Source of the DNA: Ceriagrion tenellum
Lineage: Eukaryota; Arthropoda; Insecta; Odonata; Coenagrionidae
NCBI GenBank assembly: GCA_963169105.1
Contig: OY720643.1
Location: 99,582,848 to 99,646,847 of the forward strand
DNA length: 64,000 nt
Reading direction: 5' to 3'
Every line of letters begins with the position of its first letter. The first letter of the stretch is position 1. This document shows positions 34,901 to 47,870 of this stretch, in pieces. A model generated the notes under the pieces. The model did not search any database, was not told the DNA's origin, and saw nothing but the letters and a program-made list of their open reading frames with translations. The translations under genes and the position numbers were made by a program.

Positions 34901-35480
34901 ATAATCGGTATGACCAGCAGGTTCATAAATGGAGGCTCACATGGTTCCGCATGAGCAAATAAATATCATGTTTTTAGCTGCTTCATACAAGATAATTCCA
35001 GTTCGTGGTAATGATGAGATAAAAAAAAACTATTTCATGCTTATTTTCATTGGAGCTAGCGTATAAAAGTCTAATGGAAAACGAAAATAGACCACATAAT
35101 TGAGGCCAGGCTAAATATGTACATATAATTGAAATAATGAAGGATATGTCACGGTCGCTATATGTACGCAGATGTTTTGCATCCGCAAGCAAACATTTCA
35201 CGCTCATAATTTCCGATAATGATCCCTGACGTTAAGGTGTAAAGATTCACGATATTTGATTCCATCGACGGAAAATCCGAAGCACGTTGAAATACATGCC
35301 TGGAACTATGGAAGCGAGTAATCGCTCAAAAGCTCTCGCACATCTCCATCCATCTGATAGGATATGTCGTTAAAACCACAAAATTCCCTCGCGCTCTATA
35401 ACGACGAACGTGGACATACATTAGTCCAAACACAGCACGGGGTCCTACGATTAATAATACAAAAATAACTGCCAAACATA
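31986..35480. other. No gene recognised
   Basis: AT-rich. Around 33800-34100 base composition is more balanced, with clusters such as CACTCCCCCGGCGGCAGG, but no frame is convincingly coding. The ORFs at 32051-32293 and 34716-34904 have no recognisable domain. Confidence 0.5.
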
Positions 35481-35735
35481 CTGTGGTCTTAAAGAAGATT
35501 AGATTTTAGGTCGAGAATGAAGATTCCACGCCAATGGCCTTGCTGAGATTCTCCGAGTTTAATGGAATTAAAACCATACGTGCCAAGAAATTCAAAGGAA
35601 AACTGATTATTTTTATTTGACAATTGACAACATTTTTGAAGTAATTGCCATGAGAAAAATTCGGCCGGGACCGGGAATCGAACCACAGACCTTTGGTTTG
35701 CCGGACCAATGCATTGACCTTAAGCGCGGCTTAAG
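35480..35735 (-). repeat. tRNA-derived SINE, minus-oriented copy
   Basis: On the minus strand it reads GCATTGGTCCGGCAAACCAA, AGGTCTGTGGTTCGATTCCC, GGTCCCGGCCGAATTTTTCT, CATGGCAATTACTTC. GGTTCGATTCC is a perfect Pol III B-box. The same sequence occurs in the opposite direction at 35873-35985. Two minus-strand ORFs overlap it by chance. Confidence 0.7.
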
Positions 35736-35872
35736 TGCTGGTGAAGGATAATGTGTCTTGGTTGTGGCTTCTTTGAAGCCCTCTTCTCCTTTGCGTTGCC
35801 ATTTTTGATGGACCGCAAGGGCCTAAGGTCTAGTTCCCTTTTATCCACCAAAAATTGCCATGGTATTAGGAA

Positions 35873-35985
35873 GCCTGGATAACGTAGTGATCTGCGCATT
35901 GGTCCGGCAAATCAAAGGTCTATGGTTCCATTCCCGGTCCAGGCCGAATTTCTCTCATGGCAATTTCTTCAAAAATACTCACCTG
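35873..35985 (+). repeat. tRNA-derived SINE, plus-oriented copy
   Basis: GGATAACGTAGTGATCTGCG is A-box-like, and GGTTCCATTCCCGGTCC is a B-box with one change. They are followed by AGGCCGAATTTCTCTCATGG and CAATTTCTTCA. The copy at 35480-35735 is its inverted relative, with about 170 bases between them, so the pair can form a hairpin about 70 bases long. Confidence 0.7.
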
Positions 35986-36610
35986 CCATGTTTGAAATTT
36001 TCAACAGACAACATTGAATAGGTTGTAATGAAAAATATTATTTTTTAAGTCACATAACGAATTAGTGTATTGTTACTAAAAGTTTCCTTACGACCTAGGC
36101 ATTTTTTGAGTACATAACCATCAGGTCTTTACTTGGATGTTCTCAAGAACTTGTTCATGCGATTTATCTATGTTATTTAAAAGTTTCTGGGACGCAGCAG
36201 TACGGGTCCAAGATAGAGCCTTTAAGGACGATGAAAGAGAAAAAATAAGGAATTTAACATCACATCAAGAGCCATGTAGTAATTATAAATAACCGCACAA
36301 TAAGAAGCAAGGAAGTATTTGATAGCATATGGTATAAATATATCATATTGCTTCAGTACTCAGCTAAGTCGCCTTCACCCTCTTCATCCCATTGAATAAT
36401 TATCATGCTTTCACCGACAGCACCATTAAACCAATTTTGGTGTTTTGAATTACTGACATTCAAAATATATTCCCTCTCCTTTTCTCAACTCTCCTTCTAT
36501 TTTATGAAAAAATCATCATTCATTGCTACATCTAATAGTGTTTCTTCCTCTTTTTTCCTCCAGAAAATGAAATATTGTAACGTCTACCATATTTTTCTAA
36601 ACATATTTAT

Positions 36611-36720
36611 CCTTCAAACAAACAAATATATATACCCAACACGCATTTCCCTTTCGCGGTAGGCACTTAAGAATTTAATACCCAACCTTAATGAATAACC
36701 TGCTCACGGTTTAATTAATA
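36611..36720 (-). mobile_element. LINE 3' untranslated end, solo
   Basis: On the minus strand, GTGCCTACCGCGAAAGGGAA, ATGCGTGTTGGGTATATATA closely follows the 3' untranslated sequence of the LINE relic at 47560-47835 (GTGCCTACCTCGAAGGGGAA, CGGCGTGATGGGTATGTATG). No coding part is attached, so this is a very short 5'-truncated insertion with the family's T/G/A-rich tail. Confidence 0.55.
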
Positions 36721-36819
36721 GACCTGTAAAGCTGACTCTAGCTTTGGTAATTTACTCCAAACTACCCAATTTGTGCATTTATTTAGCTTGAGCCATTTTC
36801 ACACATTTTATGTACATAT

Positions 36820-37070
36820 ATATTCCACCCTGCGAACCACTGAATTGGCGCGTGGCAGGTATTGTTAGGACACCAACCGTTTATAGGGTGGTGTAATATT
36901 GAAGTGAGTTTTGCGAGTGATCATTGTTTGCAGCGAGATCAGTTTTTATTACGATCACATATTGTGCGTGAGAAAAATGATATTTTATACCTATCAGTTT
37001 GGCGATGTATCTCTCTTGTTCTACCGCTTCTGTCGAACCTAGATATGTAGTGCGACGTCAAATGATCATT
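36820..37070 (+). repeat. Dispersed repeat family 2, copy a
   Basis: Starts CACCCTGCGAACCACTGAAT, GGCGCGTGGCAGGT and runs to TGTATCTCTCTTGTTCTACC, GCTTCTGTCGAACCTAGATA, TGTAGTGCGACGTCAAATGA. The same words in the same order occur at 40365-40620, and part of the family at 56040-56170 and 57495-57530. No coding content. Confidence 0.65.
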
Positions 37071-37719
37071 TCATCATACAAGCCTTTTTTCATCTGGTAA
37101 CACAATTGGTGTTGTCGGCCGTTACTTGGTGGAAACGATTCATGTTATAACAATGAATAAATTTGATTTTTCCACAATTTTATTTTCCTTCCACTATCTA
37201 GTTTTCGACACTCAGGTCATCATCAGGTGACCTGCGTGGTTTAATATCTTGCAACACCTTGTAACCCTGCTTTTTAACGTATATTTCACCAAAATCACAC
37301 AAGAATTTCTTGATTTAGCCTTTTCTTCTCGCACCATTAATCTCCTCTTTGACGAACCTGCTTTGTTAATCGATGCTTATGCATTCTGTCCACAGAAATT
37401 AACGAACTAATAACATTTAACTCCTTTCATACAGAAAAATTATCGAAACATCCGTTCCACTATTTTTCATCACCTGCTCATTCGTAACCACATCCCTCCC
37501 AATTTTACCGACATTTATTTTGTTCACAATCTCATTTTTTCAACTTTTATATAAGAAAATAATAGAGCTGCTAACTTTTTGATTTATTTAACCTTGATGT
37601 ATTAAAGCATAGTCTTGAAACAAATGTTTTTTCAATGCTCTTTACGGGCAGTGAAGTCGGGACAGTAACGAATCCAAACCAAAATACATTGAACGCGGTT
37701 GAAGGAATTGTGGGATTGT

Positions 37720-37990
37720 TGAAGAGTGAGGACGAGTAATTGGACAGAGTAAGTCACTGACTAATTTGTCCTACGAAGTGGAGAGGAGGAAGATTCAGAA
37801 GAAGAGAAAAACTTATCGGACCCATACTATGACACCTTAGCCGATTGAAGAAGAAATGAATGGGAAGTACTTTAGAGAAAGACCAAGAATGAATTACATC
37901 GAACAAATTACGAAGAACATCAATGAAAAGAACTTTGCAGAAATGAAGAGGCTGGTTGCTGCAAACTAATCTCTGGAATAATTTTAACAG
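37720..37990 (+). mobile_element. LINE C-terminal relic
   Basis: Across frames: RRNEWEVL-like start, then KEEMNGKYFRERPRMNYIEQ, ITKNINEKNFAEMKRLVAAN. The pattern G-R-P-R-x-x-Y-I-x-Q-I-x-x-x-x-x-x-x-x-x-x-x-E-M-K-R is the closing block of many LINE proteins. Several stops occur upstream. It belongs to a different subfamily from the relic at 31386. Confidence 0.5.
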
Positions 37991-37999
37991 ATTCAGGAG

Positions 38000-40364
38000 A
38001 GTTATCGTGGAAGTTCGCCATATTGTAACAGAAACAACAATTGCACCTGGTCTTGTACCTGATGATGACTCTGTGAGCTAAAACACTTCGTACGCATTAA
38101 AATATCCAGGTGCAATTGTGGATAAGTGCAATTGTTCTTTCTGTCATAATATAACCTCTGGAATAATGACTAATGAACATGATGGTGTGCCTATCAATCC
38201 CGTCCACCCAAAGACAGACAGATTTCAAAAAGATAGTTGTAGGAAACAAATTACGGCAGCGTTGATATACTTGGATGAAAAAGTACATCGCCTATACCTC
38301 TGGAAAGTTGCTATCTACGGTATATAAAAGCACATCTCCATTTCACCCTACTGGAGAAAATCTATTATTTATAACATTCCAATTCAACTTTGCTAATTAA
38401 AATTCAAATGACCAATTGAGTCACAGGGAAAGGACTTTTCATTAAATACGAGTACATGACGTGACCCGAAAAACCAATGATCGGCGAAAAACTTGGAAAT
38501 CAATATTTACTAGCAGCCATAAAGTCCCGGTCGCTGACACTATGGGTTTTTGTGTGTTTCGCCGCCGAAGTTACAAATCATCGACGAGAGAAACGGAAAA
38601 GCAATCTACGAGGGCGTGATAGGCCGCATACGAGAAAGGAATTAAAATGCCGCATTTTCGTTGGTCTAATCTCTAGGATGTATTCCATTCGGCAGAGTAA
38701 AATGAGAACTTCTTTCTTCATTGGCTGAATGTATCTCGTGTCCTTCACTGCTGTGAAAAATCGCATCTGACACAATTACCGTCTCAAAGGTATACCTTAA
38801 ATTCAGGTCTCATCGTTCGTTTCGAAGTTCACAGAGATTTACAACTTTGTGTAAAACTCGAACAAATTCCGGCACATAACTATTTTCTGCAGCAAAATTT
38901 TGTACACATTCTTGGCAAAAATATATTAGAATTTCAACTGGGTATCGTGTAAATTGACTGAGTGATAATCAGCTATTTAAATTAACCACAAATGGGGACA
39001 TGTTTCAATCAAATCGTGAAAAAAATTCAAAAAAATCAAAATGTTAATGTACAAATACGGCGAGAAAAATCAAAATCTATAAGAATGAACGTAAAAATGA
39101 ACGATCAACCAGAAACATTTGTTTCATAAAAATAGGTTGTTACAGCATTGATGGGCTATTCTTTTTACCACAGACGATCTGGTGGATCCCACTGCAACCA
39201 CTAACTTTAAATACCACTGCCCCATGCTGATAAGCGAGTTTGAATTAGGGATGGAATGCGACATAGACTTTTCGTCTCAGATCAGATAGTGGCAACTCCA
39301 ACTTGGGCATGGCGCCAAAAATCCTACTCATTTATCATAGGAGTCATTAAGGATAAAAGTAATGCATAACCAAAGACCGATCACTCCATAACATATCATA
39401 TAACATCAAAAAATCAACACAACTCCGCATCGAGGGTAATCAAAAAGGTGACATACAAAGAACATATGAAGCACACAGCTCTGGAAAGATGCGAGTAACA
39501 AAAAAATACTATTCTGGGACGTGTGACTTTACAGATCTTATCCCAGCATTTGAGTCATTACAGAAAAAAACAGCGATTAATTGACACGTCCTGAAATATC
39601 TCTAATACCTCGGGCACGGAAAGAGGAACGGTTTTGTTTCAACATAAACGCGGAATTACACAATAAAAGTAAGTTTTAACATCAACACAATGTGGATTTA
39701 AGTGGCTACTATCCGTTTCTTAAATAAATGCCTCTTTAGCTACATCAGACCTCACCATTGTAACCTTTGAACTACACGCTATTGTCCAAAATCCTGCCAG
39801 ACAACACTTTCAGCAAGAGATTATTCTGAATTGCTTCAAGCGAAAGCCCTCTATTAAGCATTTACAGAAGCACCCATCTCTGAGTTGGCTGTGCCCGGGT
39901 CACGGAAGGAAAAGACTTTGAAGTCCCAAAGGAGGAGACTGGCGGTCGTCGTTCTTCTGGGACTTCCGCCTTGAGTCTCTAGCCTAGTGGCCTGAGGTCA
40001 CCTCAGCGGTGAGAACTCGAGCATACTCCCTGACCGCAAAGGAGAATGGAGCCCAAGTAGGGCTTACGTCATCCACCTTCGTGCAGATTTTTGCTCTTTC
40101 CCTGCCTCAAGGGTCAAAAGATAGCTGGGTCGATGCCTGGCCCCACTCATCGCGGCTGTGGGAGGGGGTCAAGGGAAGTCTATACACCGCAACATTCGCC
40201 CCAATCCATTGCAATGTTAAGACAAGGTCGGAGGAGTTGAACGTGTTTAAAAAATTAGGATCGTAGGTTTACATTTAAGTTCCGTTGCTATTTTAAATAT
40301 ATATATATCCGTTTAAATGCCATCAAATTGCATGGGTAATATTTCTACATAAAGAGCTACATAC
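38000..40364. other. No gene recognised
   Basis: AT-rich except about 39880-40270, which is more GC-balanced and contains a small inverted repeat (GAAGTCCCA at 39920 against TGGGACTTC at 39958). The plus-strand ORF there (40009-40266) has no recognisable domain; a transposon remnant is likeliest. Confidence 0.45.
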
Positions 40365-40690
40365 TACCCTTCGAGCCGCCGCATGAGCATGTGGCAGGGG
40401 GTGTAAGGTCACCAGTCGTGTAATTATGCAAGTGATTAGTTTTGGGAGGTGAAAAGTGTGACATGTACTATGGGAGTGTATTTATTGGAGATCAGTCTTT
40501 ATTGAGGTCGCTTATTGTGTGTGGAAAGAACGAGTTTTTGTACCTATCTGTTCGGCAATGTATCTCTCTTATTTTATCGCCTCTGTCAGACCTAGGGATG
40601 TAGTGAGGGGTCATGATAATATTCTCTGCGTCGCTCTGAAACACACCAGTTCTGAATTTCTCAATCTAAGCCTAGCGTGTAGCCTCCGAG
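40365..40690 (+). repeat. Dispersed repeat family 2, copy b
   Basis: CTACCCTTCGAGCCGCCGCA, GCATGTGGCAGGGGG at the start and TGTATCTCTCTTATTTTATC, GCCTCTGTCAGACCTAGGGA, TGTAGTGAGGGGTCATGATA later. The order of words matches the copy at 36820-37070, in the same direction. It continues to TAGCCTCCGAGTC, also seen in the copy at 56040-56170. The ORF over it is not supported. Confidence 0.65.
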
Positions 40691-41880
40691 TCTATTTGCC
40701 AAGATTAAAAAAAATGCATACCTTCCTGGCTAATTTTCCTTATATGCCCTTTAAAACTACTCAAAATTGAAATACCCGTGCTTTTCTGCAGCAAATTTTG
40801 AAAACTACAATGATGTCTCAGGTAAATTAGGAGCTCAGCTGCTATTGAATTACAATTTTAAACCAAAACGCTACCACTTCATTACATTAATAGAAATAGG
40901 AAAAATAATCGATTGTAACAATAAATAGCAACATAGATCCATCTTCGAAAAGAGATGCATGAGACTTATCTCTCCTTGTGAGTGATCTGGTCCTTCTTAA
41001 TTCTTCTTTTGTCACATCTTCAATACGCGGTTTCAAAGATTCAGCACACAGCCATGTAGTTCTGAGGGCTTTTAAAAGTCATTACAGAAAATTTTTTAAG
41101 GGTTTGCGAGATTCTCATAATCATTAAATCAGATTAACGCCAGCTCTTTCACCCAATTTAAAGCACTTGGGAATGTGAAATTTTAAGGGGAAGAATATCA
41201 ACAGAACTGAAAATAAAATTAAAAATCTGAGGGTAGTCGTGCCCTTGATTGTCAACAAGCGATTGAATGTTATAAAAAGAGTCCGGTACTTGTGTTCAAA
41301 AGCGTTGGAATCTTCCCGAACAACATTGGAGACACAGAGTTAGTCATTACTAGAGAATAAACCCGCTGAGTGGCCAAGGAGAATTTAAAATTTAGGGAAG
41401 GGCTCCAAGGTATACGTACTAGCAGTTGACGCATGCGTGCATAATTATGCCGTGACCGTACCGTGACATTCCGAGATAAAGAGCGATGATGGATGGCAAT
41501 TAGGTAATTAGGTGCGTGGTAAAGTCACTTCAAGGTACTCTCGTGCCACTCCACCTAATAATGACGTATGCCGTCCGAAATGATGGTAATTCAATTGTTT
41601 GAGGAGCAAAAACAAAACCCTCCAGCCAGTTCTCCTCCAAAGCCGAAGACATAATCAGACCTTAGTTTTTGACCACCAAAAACACCACACACAATGAAAT
41701 AAATTATTCCGCTTGATTGAGTGGCATTAATGAAAAAGTATTGGTTTTGAGTGACTAAGCCAATTAATTACGTGAAATTAAACAAACACTAGTGCAAAAG
41801 ATTAAAACGGCATTCAAGTCTATCACTGTACTTTAAGCCCAAATAAGATGAAATATTAATACAATAATAAACCCGGCCAA
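40691..41880. other. No gene recognised
   Basis: AT-rich sequence with no supported ORF, RNA gene or clear repeat. Confidence 0.5.
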
Positions 41881-42012
41881 AAGAAGCGCTTGCATCTTCG
41901 ACCTGAAGACGCCTCCAGTAGAGTAGGAGAAATATTGTCAAAAAACAACGACGCGGCCGAATCCCGGAAGAAGAAATGGAAGAAATACCTGCTCGCCCCG
42001 GAAATCTTAAAC
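41881..42012 (+). repeat. Dispersed repeat family 1, copy c
   Basis: CATCTTCGACCTGAAGACGC, AACAACGACGCGGC, AATCCCGGAAGAAG and CCCCGGAAATCTTA align in order with copy b at 9440-9660. The internal ACCAGCGAAACTGTTGTC part is degraded here (GAGAAATATTGTCAAAAAAC). Confidence 0.55.
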
Positions 42013-45000
42013 AGAAGATGACATATAAGTTACAATGGGTAAAAATGGCCATACGACAATGTACGATTCCTCTGTAATGGGGAATTCAAATACATGTTGT
42101 TCATTCACTTAATATTCCTCCGACAATTATTTTTGGAGTTCAGTGCGATGGGATGAACGCTGCTCTCAGTTCCATTGATTTCGTTCCCGCTTTGACCGAA
42201 GGCCAACCATTATAAATTTCTTTTGACGACAGAGCTTGAAAATAATCTAAATTCGTCAATATTTTTCTTCCTGCTGACTGTTTAGGTAAACACTATTTAA
42301 CTCTGGAAATAGCCCTCTTTATTCGCATGTGAAAACTACGTATTAGCCCGCAAGCACAAATTTTACAACGATAATATATTCATATTGAATGGAACTTGAC
42401 CCGCAATCGCTAAAAGTTTCCTTAATAAATAAAACTTATCAGTAATTTCATTTATTTCTCTTTCACCTTTCAAAATGGGTACATAAAAATCCTTTTGAAA
42501 AGTTACAGGCTATGCACTTAAAATGAAATATACCGTGATTACTTTCCGTATCTATCTTTTTGCGAACATAAGTTAGATAGGATGTAGGTACATTGCAAGT
42601 ACTTCACATGAATACGTGCGAACAAGTTACAAGTAGCTCGAGGGTAGAGAGGAACACTACACATATTTTACGCAGAAGTCAGTATTTAAGACTTGTGACC
42701 ATATGGAGTTCCTCCGGATCCAGATATAAAATTACGTTCAATGGAATATCATGACTAACTGAGATGCGAACTATTCAGATTTAATTGAAGAATACATGAG
42801 GGAATATAAGAATTCCGATCAAAATTTTTTCACACGAAATTTACGACTAATCCATAGATGCAGTGCGGCCCATCGACGCTATGGGGTAAATTTCATTTTC
42901 CCATGATTCAAGTGTACGTGGTCGCTGTGGTGTCTTAAGTAAGAATAAGACGATTCAACCGGCGACGCGGAACATACCAAAAGCATTAAATCGGCCTTTT
43001 TCATTTTAAATGAACTAATCCATAGGTCTCGGACCGGAGCACAGGATGAGGATTAAAAATGAAAATGAGGATTGAGACTTTTATGGGTTGGCAAATAAAA
43101 AAGCACGAGCTAGGCTCTATCATTAACATTACGTGTGCAAAGACACTTGACGAACAAGAGAACTAACAAACATTACCAGCCGACCTCAAGCGTGCTATTT
43201 GCCACGCACTTTACCGAGAGGAAGAAAGCTAAAACTTTTTTCAAATGCGTATGGAAATATATGAATCAGGATGGGAAAGAGCGGGAGAAAGATTATTTAT
43301 CCTGCTTTTCCCCAGCACCGGGTGAGGGTATGCAATCTATTTTGAAATCACAACCAGATATTATTATAACCCACAGTTAAAAATCACGTAACATTCATTA
43401 AAATTGTCAAAATCATGAATAACTCACGAAATGTTCGAGGAGGTTCTTAGGCCAATAAGGTTTTCCAGTTTTCAAGGATTTCAAGAAGGGGTGATCATTT
43501 TACTACCAAAACATATCACTATTTCATTCGGTTAATAGATAAAGGAGAACTAAACATAAAAAGACCTTAAATCCATCCTATCTCACAGGCGAAAATAACA
43601 TCTGGGCGTATCCCAGTAATAATGTCCTTTTCACAGAATTCCTACCGCAGAATCTTTAGTAAAAAATCATAAATCAAGTAAAAATTTATTCAAAATGACA
43701 AAATCAGGAATACCTCACCAAATTTTCAAGGAGTTTTTTATGTCAATAAGGTTTAAAGATATATTTCGCGAAGCTGTAGAACAATTTTCCCATATACGTG
43801 AAAGAGAGCACATCACAGACGATATTTAGGAGAAGACTTTTAAGCCATTTACGTCCTTGTGGCATTTGGTTGAAGAACATATTTTTTTAGAGACATTTCT
43901 CTTGTTGTTTGTTGCTCCTAACGTAAGATTGTACAAATACTATCGCTTTCGCACTTCGATTAAAGATACATAGTGCACTCTGATGCTACAGCGGGTTCAA
44001 AATACTTGCATATGTATTTGCCATAAACTGTCGTGTACTCACTACAAACTATGCATGCAGAGACAAATATTTTCTGCTGGTAAACTACAAATGTATGCTT
44101 CACGGGACTTATCATCCAAATGCAAATAAAGATTTGTTATATTACCCAAATATTACACCCACCTCTGCCGCAAACTCTTCAATGCGGCTTGCATGGTTAT
44201 GTGTAATTGTAGATAAATATTATTCCGCAGTAAAACTCAAATTTAGAACGGTGAAGAAATGGTTGTCAATGTGATAGAGAGGTAAGCATATGCAGCATAA
44301 GTTAGGAAAAACTGCTCTTAATCGAACCAATACTTATCACAAAATGCCGAAGGCTCTTTAGCTGGCACCGTTTATCACTTGCATTACGTTATAAATCAAG
44401 AACTGGTGCGCATTTAAGGTGGATAAAGTGAGATTTTTCTCGAATCATAACAGATCATATTCGACTTTTATTTTTGTAATGCTGAAGCTGTAAGAAGTAC
44501 TAAATAATTGTGATTACTTAATTAGCGCTTTAGTACTGACTTTTGTGAATGAACTTCTAAGAAATTAACTAAATATGTATGGACAAGTTTTTAATTTAAC
44601 TCATTTTTTCACGCCGCACAGGAAAAAACACTTCCCATTGGAAAGTTTTTATTGCGATTCCATAAAAATGTCAACTTATTTCGATTAGTTAATTTATTTC
44701 GAAATATAGTTGAGAAAACGTTCAAGGTACCCACTGCTTCATTTCTGACGTCATCTCGAAGTAAGAAATTCGTCATCTTTAAAACGATGTCTTTCTGGAG
44801 GGTAAATACGTACCAATCCCATTTTAAATGGCTGGTATTTGTAGGAAAATATCTCGAAAAGTAGTACGATTAATGGCGGATATTTGTTAATTTTGGAAAG
44901 CAGAAATATTTTTCTTTAAAGTGACACCAGATCAATAAATTTTTCGCGAAATGATATCTCGTAGGCACTACCTAAATAGATTCAGCTACATGATGTTACT

Positions 45001-47555
45001 TTTCTCATTACAGTGAAGAGAATATTATTCATCAGAGGGGGTAATTTTTTGGATCTTGATATTGCGTCAGAAAATCGCCGACGCCGTCGCTAGGCTACCA
45101 TAGATATCCATTCACTAAGGGGGCGGGGCTGAGACGGGCGGAATGGCTGCGTAACGTGGTAGCGAGAGCGGGTTAAGGGGGGAGAAATTTTCCACGCTGA
45201 CAACTCCAATTACTTTGATCGCTGACGCTTGGAGGCCTCCGAACATAGCATAGCTAACACGCACGCATGAAACTAAAACAAGCCTCCCACTTCCAACTCA
45301 ATTTCCTCTTAAAGCTTTGTTTAAAGGAGTCGAGAGTCTGTGTCCTCGTTATGCTGTGACATCGGGATCAAGGAAAAGGTCTGGTCCTCACGTGCGTACA
45401 GGCGTATTTTCGACGCGAGGGAACTCTTAGATACGGTTTCCGCTGGAAAATCTATTTAACAAGGTACGTGGCGAGGATGTCATACAGGCGCAGGATAGAA
45501 TGGGCAACTACGATTTCCACGCGATAATCGTGGGCGTCATGGATTATCTCGCGTTGTTTTGGCCTCGGCACGAGCACAGCAGAGACCTATACGAAACATT
45601 TGCGGCGCTGCGTCAAGGAAAATAGGATTTATTTACAGATTACGAGGAAGCATTAGTGATTCTACTTTTATTCAGACAAGTCACACCTCCAATACTCCTC
45701 GATCATTGAGGAACATGACCACATAGGGAGATTTAACGCGTGAACTCAATGAAGATAACAAAATAAATGCGCAAGATTCGTTGAAAAATACTACGAGAGA
45801 AGTTAAATTCTCACAATATCGATAGAAATTTACCCGAGGAATTCAGATCAGTCGAGCTCCACTGCGGCAGGAAGAATGTTATTTCAACTTCCCGATATAC
45901 CTGTAGAACTGATAGAAACGATAAAAATAAGAGAGATACCCTGGCGGTGTGATAGGTACACGAGTTCCTTCTTTCCACGCAGTTCCAGTGACAATAAAAT
46001 AAACTGATTGTACAGCAATATAAGCCATACCGTAAACATACGATTCATTTGTGTCCTTTGCCAATATCTTGTTCCTATTTTTCCCGGTTCCCTTACACAC
46101 ACTGTAAGGACCATTCGTCGGATTGCACTAAAACAAGTGGAAATATTCTGTGAAGTACAGTTTAGTTTCCTTAAGAAGGTTTCACTGCAACCGTTTGAGT
46201 CAAAACTAATTCTGAATTTCACCTTTTCCTTGGTACTGCTAAAAAATACTACTTAAACGGACGACATCACAATGTCATTTAGCCAACGTAATGCAGATAG
46301 CAGGTGGTTATAAATTATATCTTTACATCTTCTCATTCTAAAAAGTTTCACTGGTGTGCTCATGACAATACCTATACTTGCAAAAAGAAGCAACGGTAAC
46401 ATTTTAAAGTGGCTACGGGGAAGGTGTTCACTCCTCATTGGCTGGGAAAGTAATAAGGACTGCTTCACGAACGTCGTGCATGCGTCCAAGACCTATGGCT
46501 ATGTTTCACGAACGTCCAATTCGTAAAACTTGTTTTGTTCAAGGACGCAAGACAAAAGCGTAACTTCTATACTTAGCATGCGCTTAGCCACGCGCTTGCT
46601 CTAGACCAGTTCTATACAACGTATTGTAAAGCGCCCACTATAGACGTCTACCCTGTTCGCCTCATGAGGAGATAATATTAATTCATCAACTAAGATTTCT
46701 CACTCTATTCATCTTATTTGTGGTGGGATAGTCATAAATAAGAAAACGAGAAATAAATCTAATTAAAGTACAACATATTAGGAATTCATTTAAAGATAAA
46801 TCCAGCGAAGCTCTACCTAATGCATATTGATGAACAATTTTATGCAGTTTTAAGTAATTTCTCTAATTATGATTCACTCTATAATGGTTTCCTCAATTCA
46901 TCTTTTATTAGTATGCTAATAGCAACCACAGAAATAAAAAAGTAAACCCATTTTAAAATACATCTAAGATGGCAAAAGCGATGCTCCAAAGGAAATATTG
47001 TCGCGTTAACCACACTATGAAACAATTTATCTAAATTAAACACCCAAAATCGCTCTTATATCAATTCCCAAGCAAAGAAATCAAATTTTTAAACATAGGT
47101 ATACATATTTATTAAAAAATTCTGAGTATTCATGGGCAATAATTTTATTTAGCATGGAATAATGCATTTAAGAAAGTGAAAAATTCTAAAATCAAATGCT
47201 TACAATTATATTTCGCGATTAAGAGATCATGTGTTAAAAATTAACATAATAAAACAAAAAAATAAACTTTTTGGTACATTTTAGTCAAAGTCTCGCCGTT
47301 GTAGGTGTCCTATTTCATGTTTTAATGAGTCGAGGAAAAACGATCTCAGCCAAGGAACTTTTCCTTTTTCCTATTTATAATAATAATTATTATCATATTT
47401 ATTATTTCACAGAAAATGACATTTGATTACACAACTAATTAATACAACAATGTTGTGAAATTAGGCACCCCTAAAGAATCCTGGTGTTGGGGTTGCCATC
47501 AAATGAAAAGTTTGTGCTTGGCAGAATCATATTTATGCATACAAAAAGTTTAAGT
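42013..47555. other. No gene recognised
   Basis: AT-rich. Two similar stretches at about 43380-43465 and 43668-43757 share AAAATCA, CACGAAAT/CACCAAAT and CAATAAGGTTT in order, probably an old duplication. About 45060-45610 is richer in GC (GGGGGCGGGGCTGAGACGGG) without a coding frame. The opposing ORFs at 45880-46490 show no domain. Confidence 0.45.
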
Positions 47556-47559
47556 ATAC

Positions 47560-47835
47560 ATACATACCCATCACGCCGTTCCCCTTCGAGGTAGGCACAG
47601 TGAAAATGTTTCACCCATTGATACATAATTGTACATCTAACTCTGCTTCAATAATTTCCTCCATACTGACCTATCCTTGCAGACCTCTTTTGCCTCATTT
47701 ACCCCCATACACTGCTTCATACACGCCCTCCTGTTTCTAAGACTACTAATATTCCTCCTCCTAAGAATTTCCTCAACCACATTCAACCACAACTTTCTCG
47801 GCCTACCTCTACCTCTCACACTATTCATTCTACTC
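47560..47835 (-). mobile_element. LINE C-terminal relic with 3' untranslated end
   Basis: The minus strand encodes RGRGRPRKLWLNVVEEILRR, then NRRACMKQCMGVNEAKEVCK and DRSVWRKLLKQS before a stop. R-G-R-P-R-K-x-W-x-x-x-V-E-E with a closing K-D-R-x-x-W-R-x-L is typical of LINE protein ends. It is followed by GTGCCTACCTCGAAGGGGAA, CGGCGTGATGGGTATGTATG, the probable 3' end shared with 36611-36720. Only the last 60 or so codons remain. Confidence 0.75.
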
Positions 47836-47870
47836 TCATAGTATATACATAGTATAGATAACAAAATCAC

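Noticed and set aside
35636..35715. A tRNA gene, suggested by GGTTCGATTCC
   Set aside because: No acceptor stem or anticodon arm can be formed, and a second inverted copy lies nearby with the same extra 3' sequence, so this is a SINE.
40009..40266. An 85-codon plus-strand ORF in a GC-balanced patch
   Set aside because: No recognisable domain and no splice context; the patch has a small inverted repeat and is more likely a transposon remnant.
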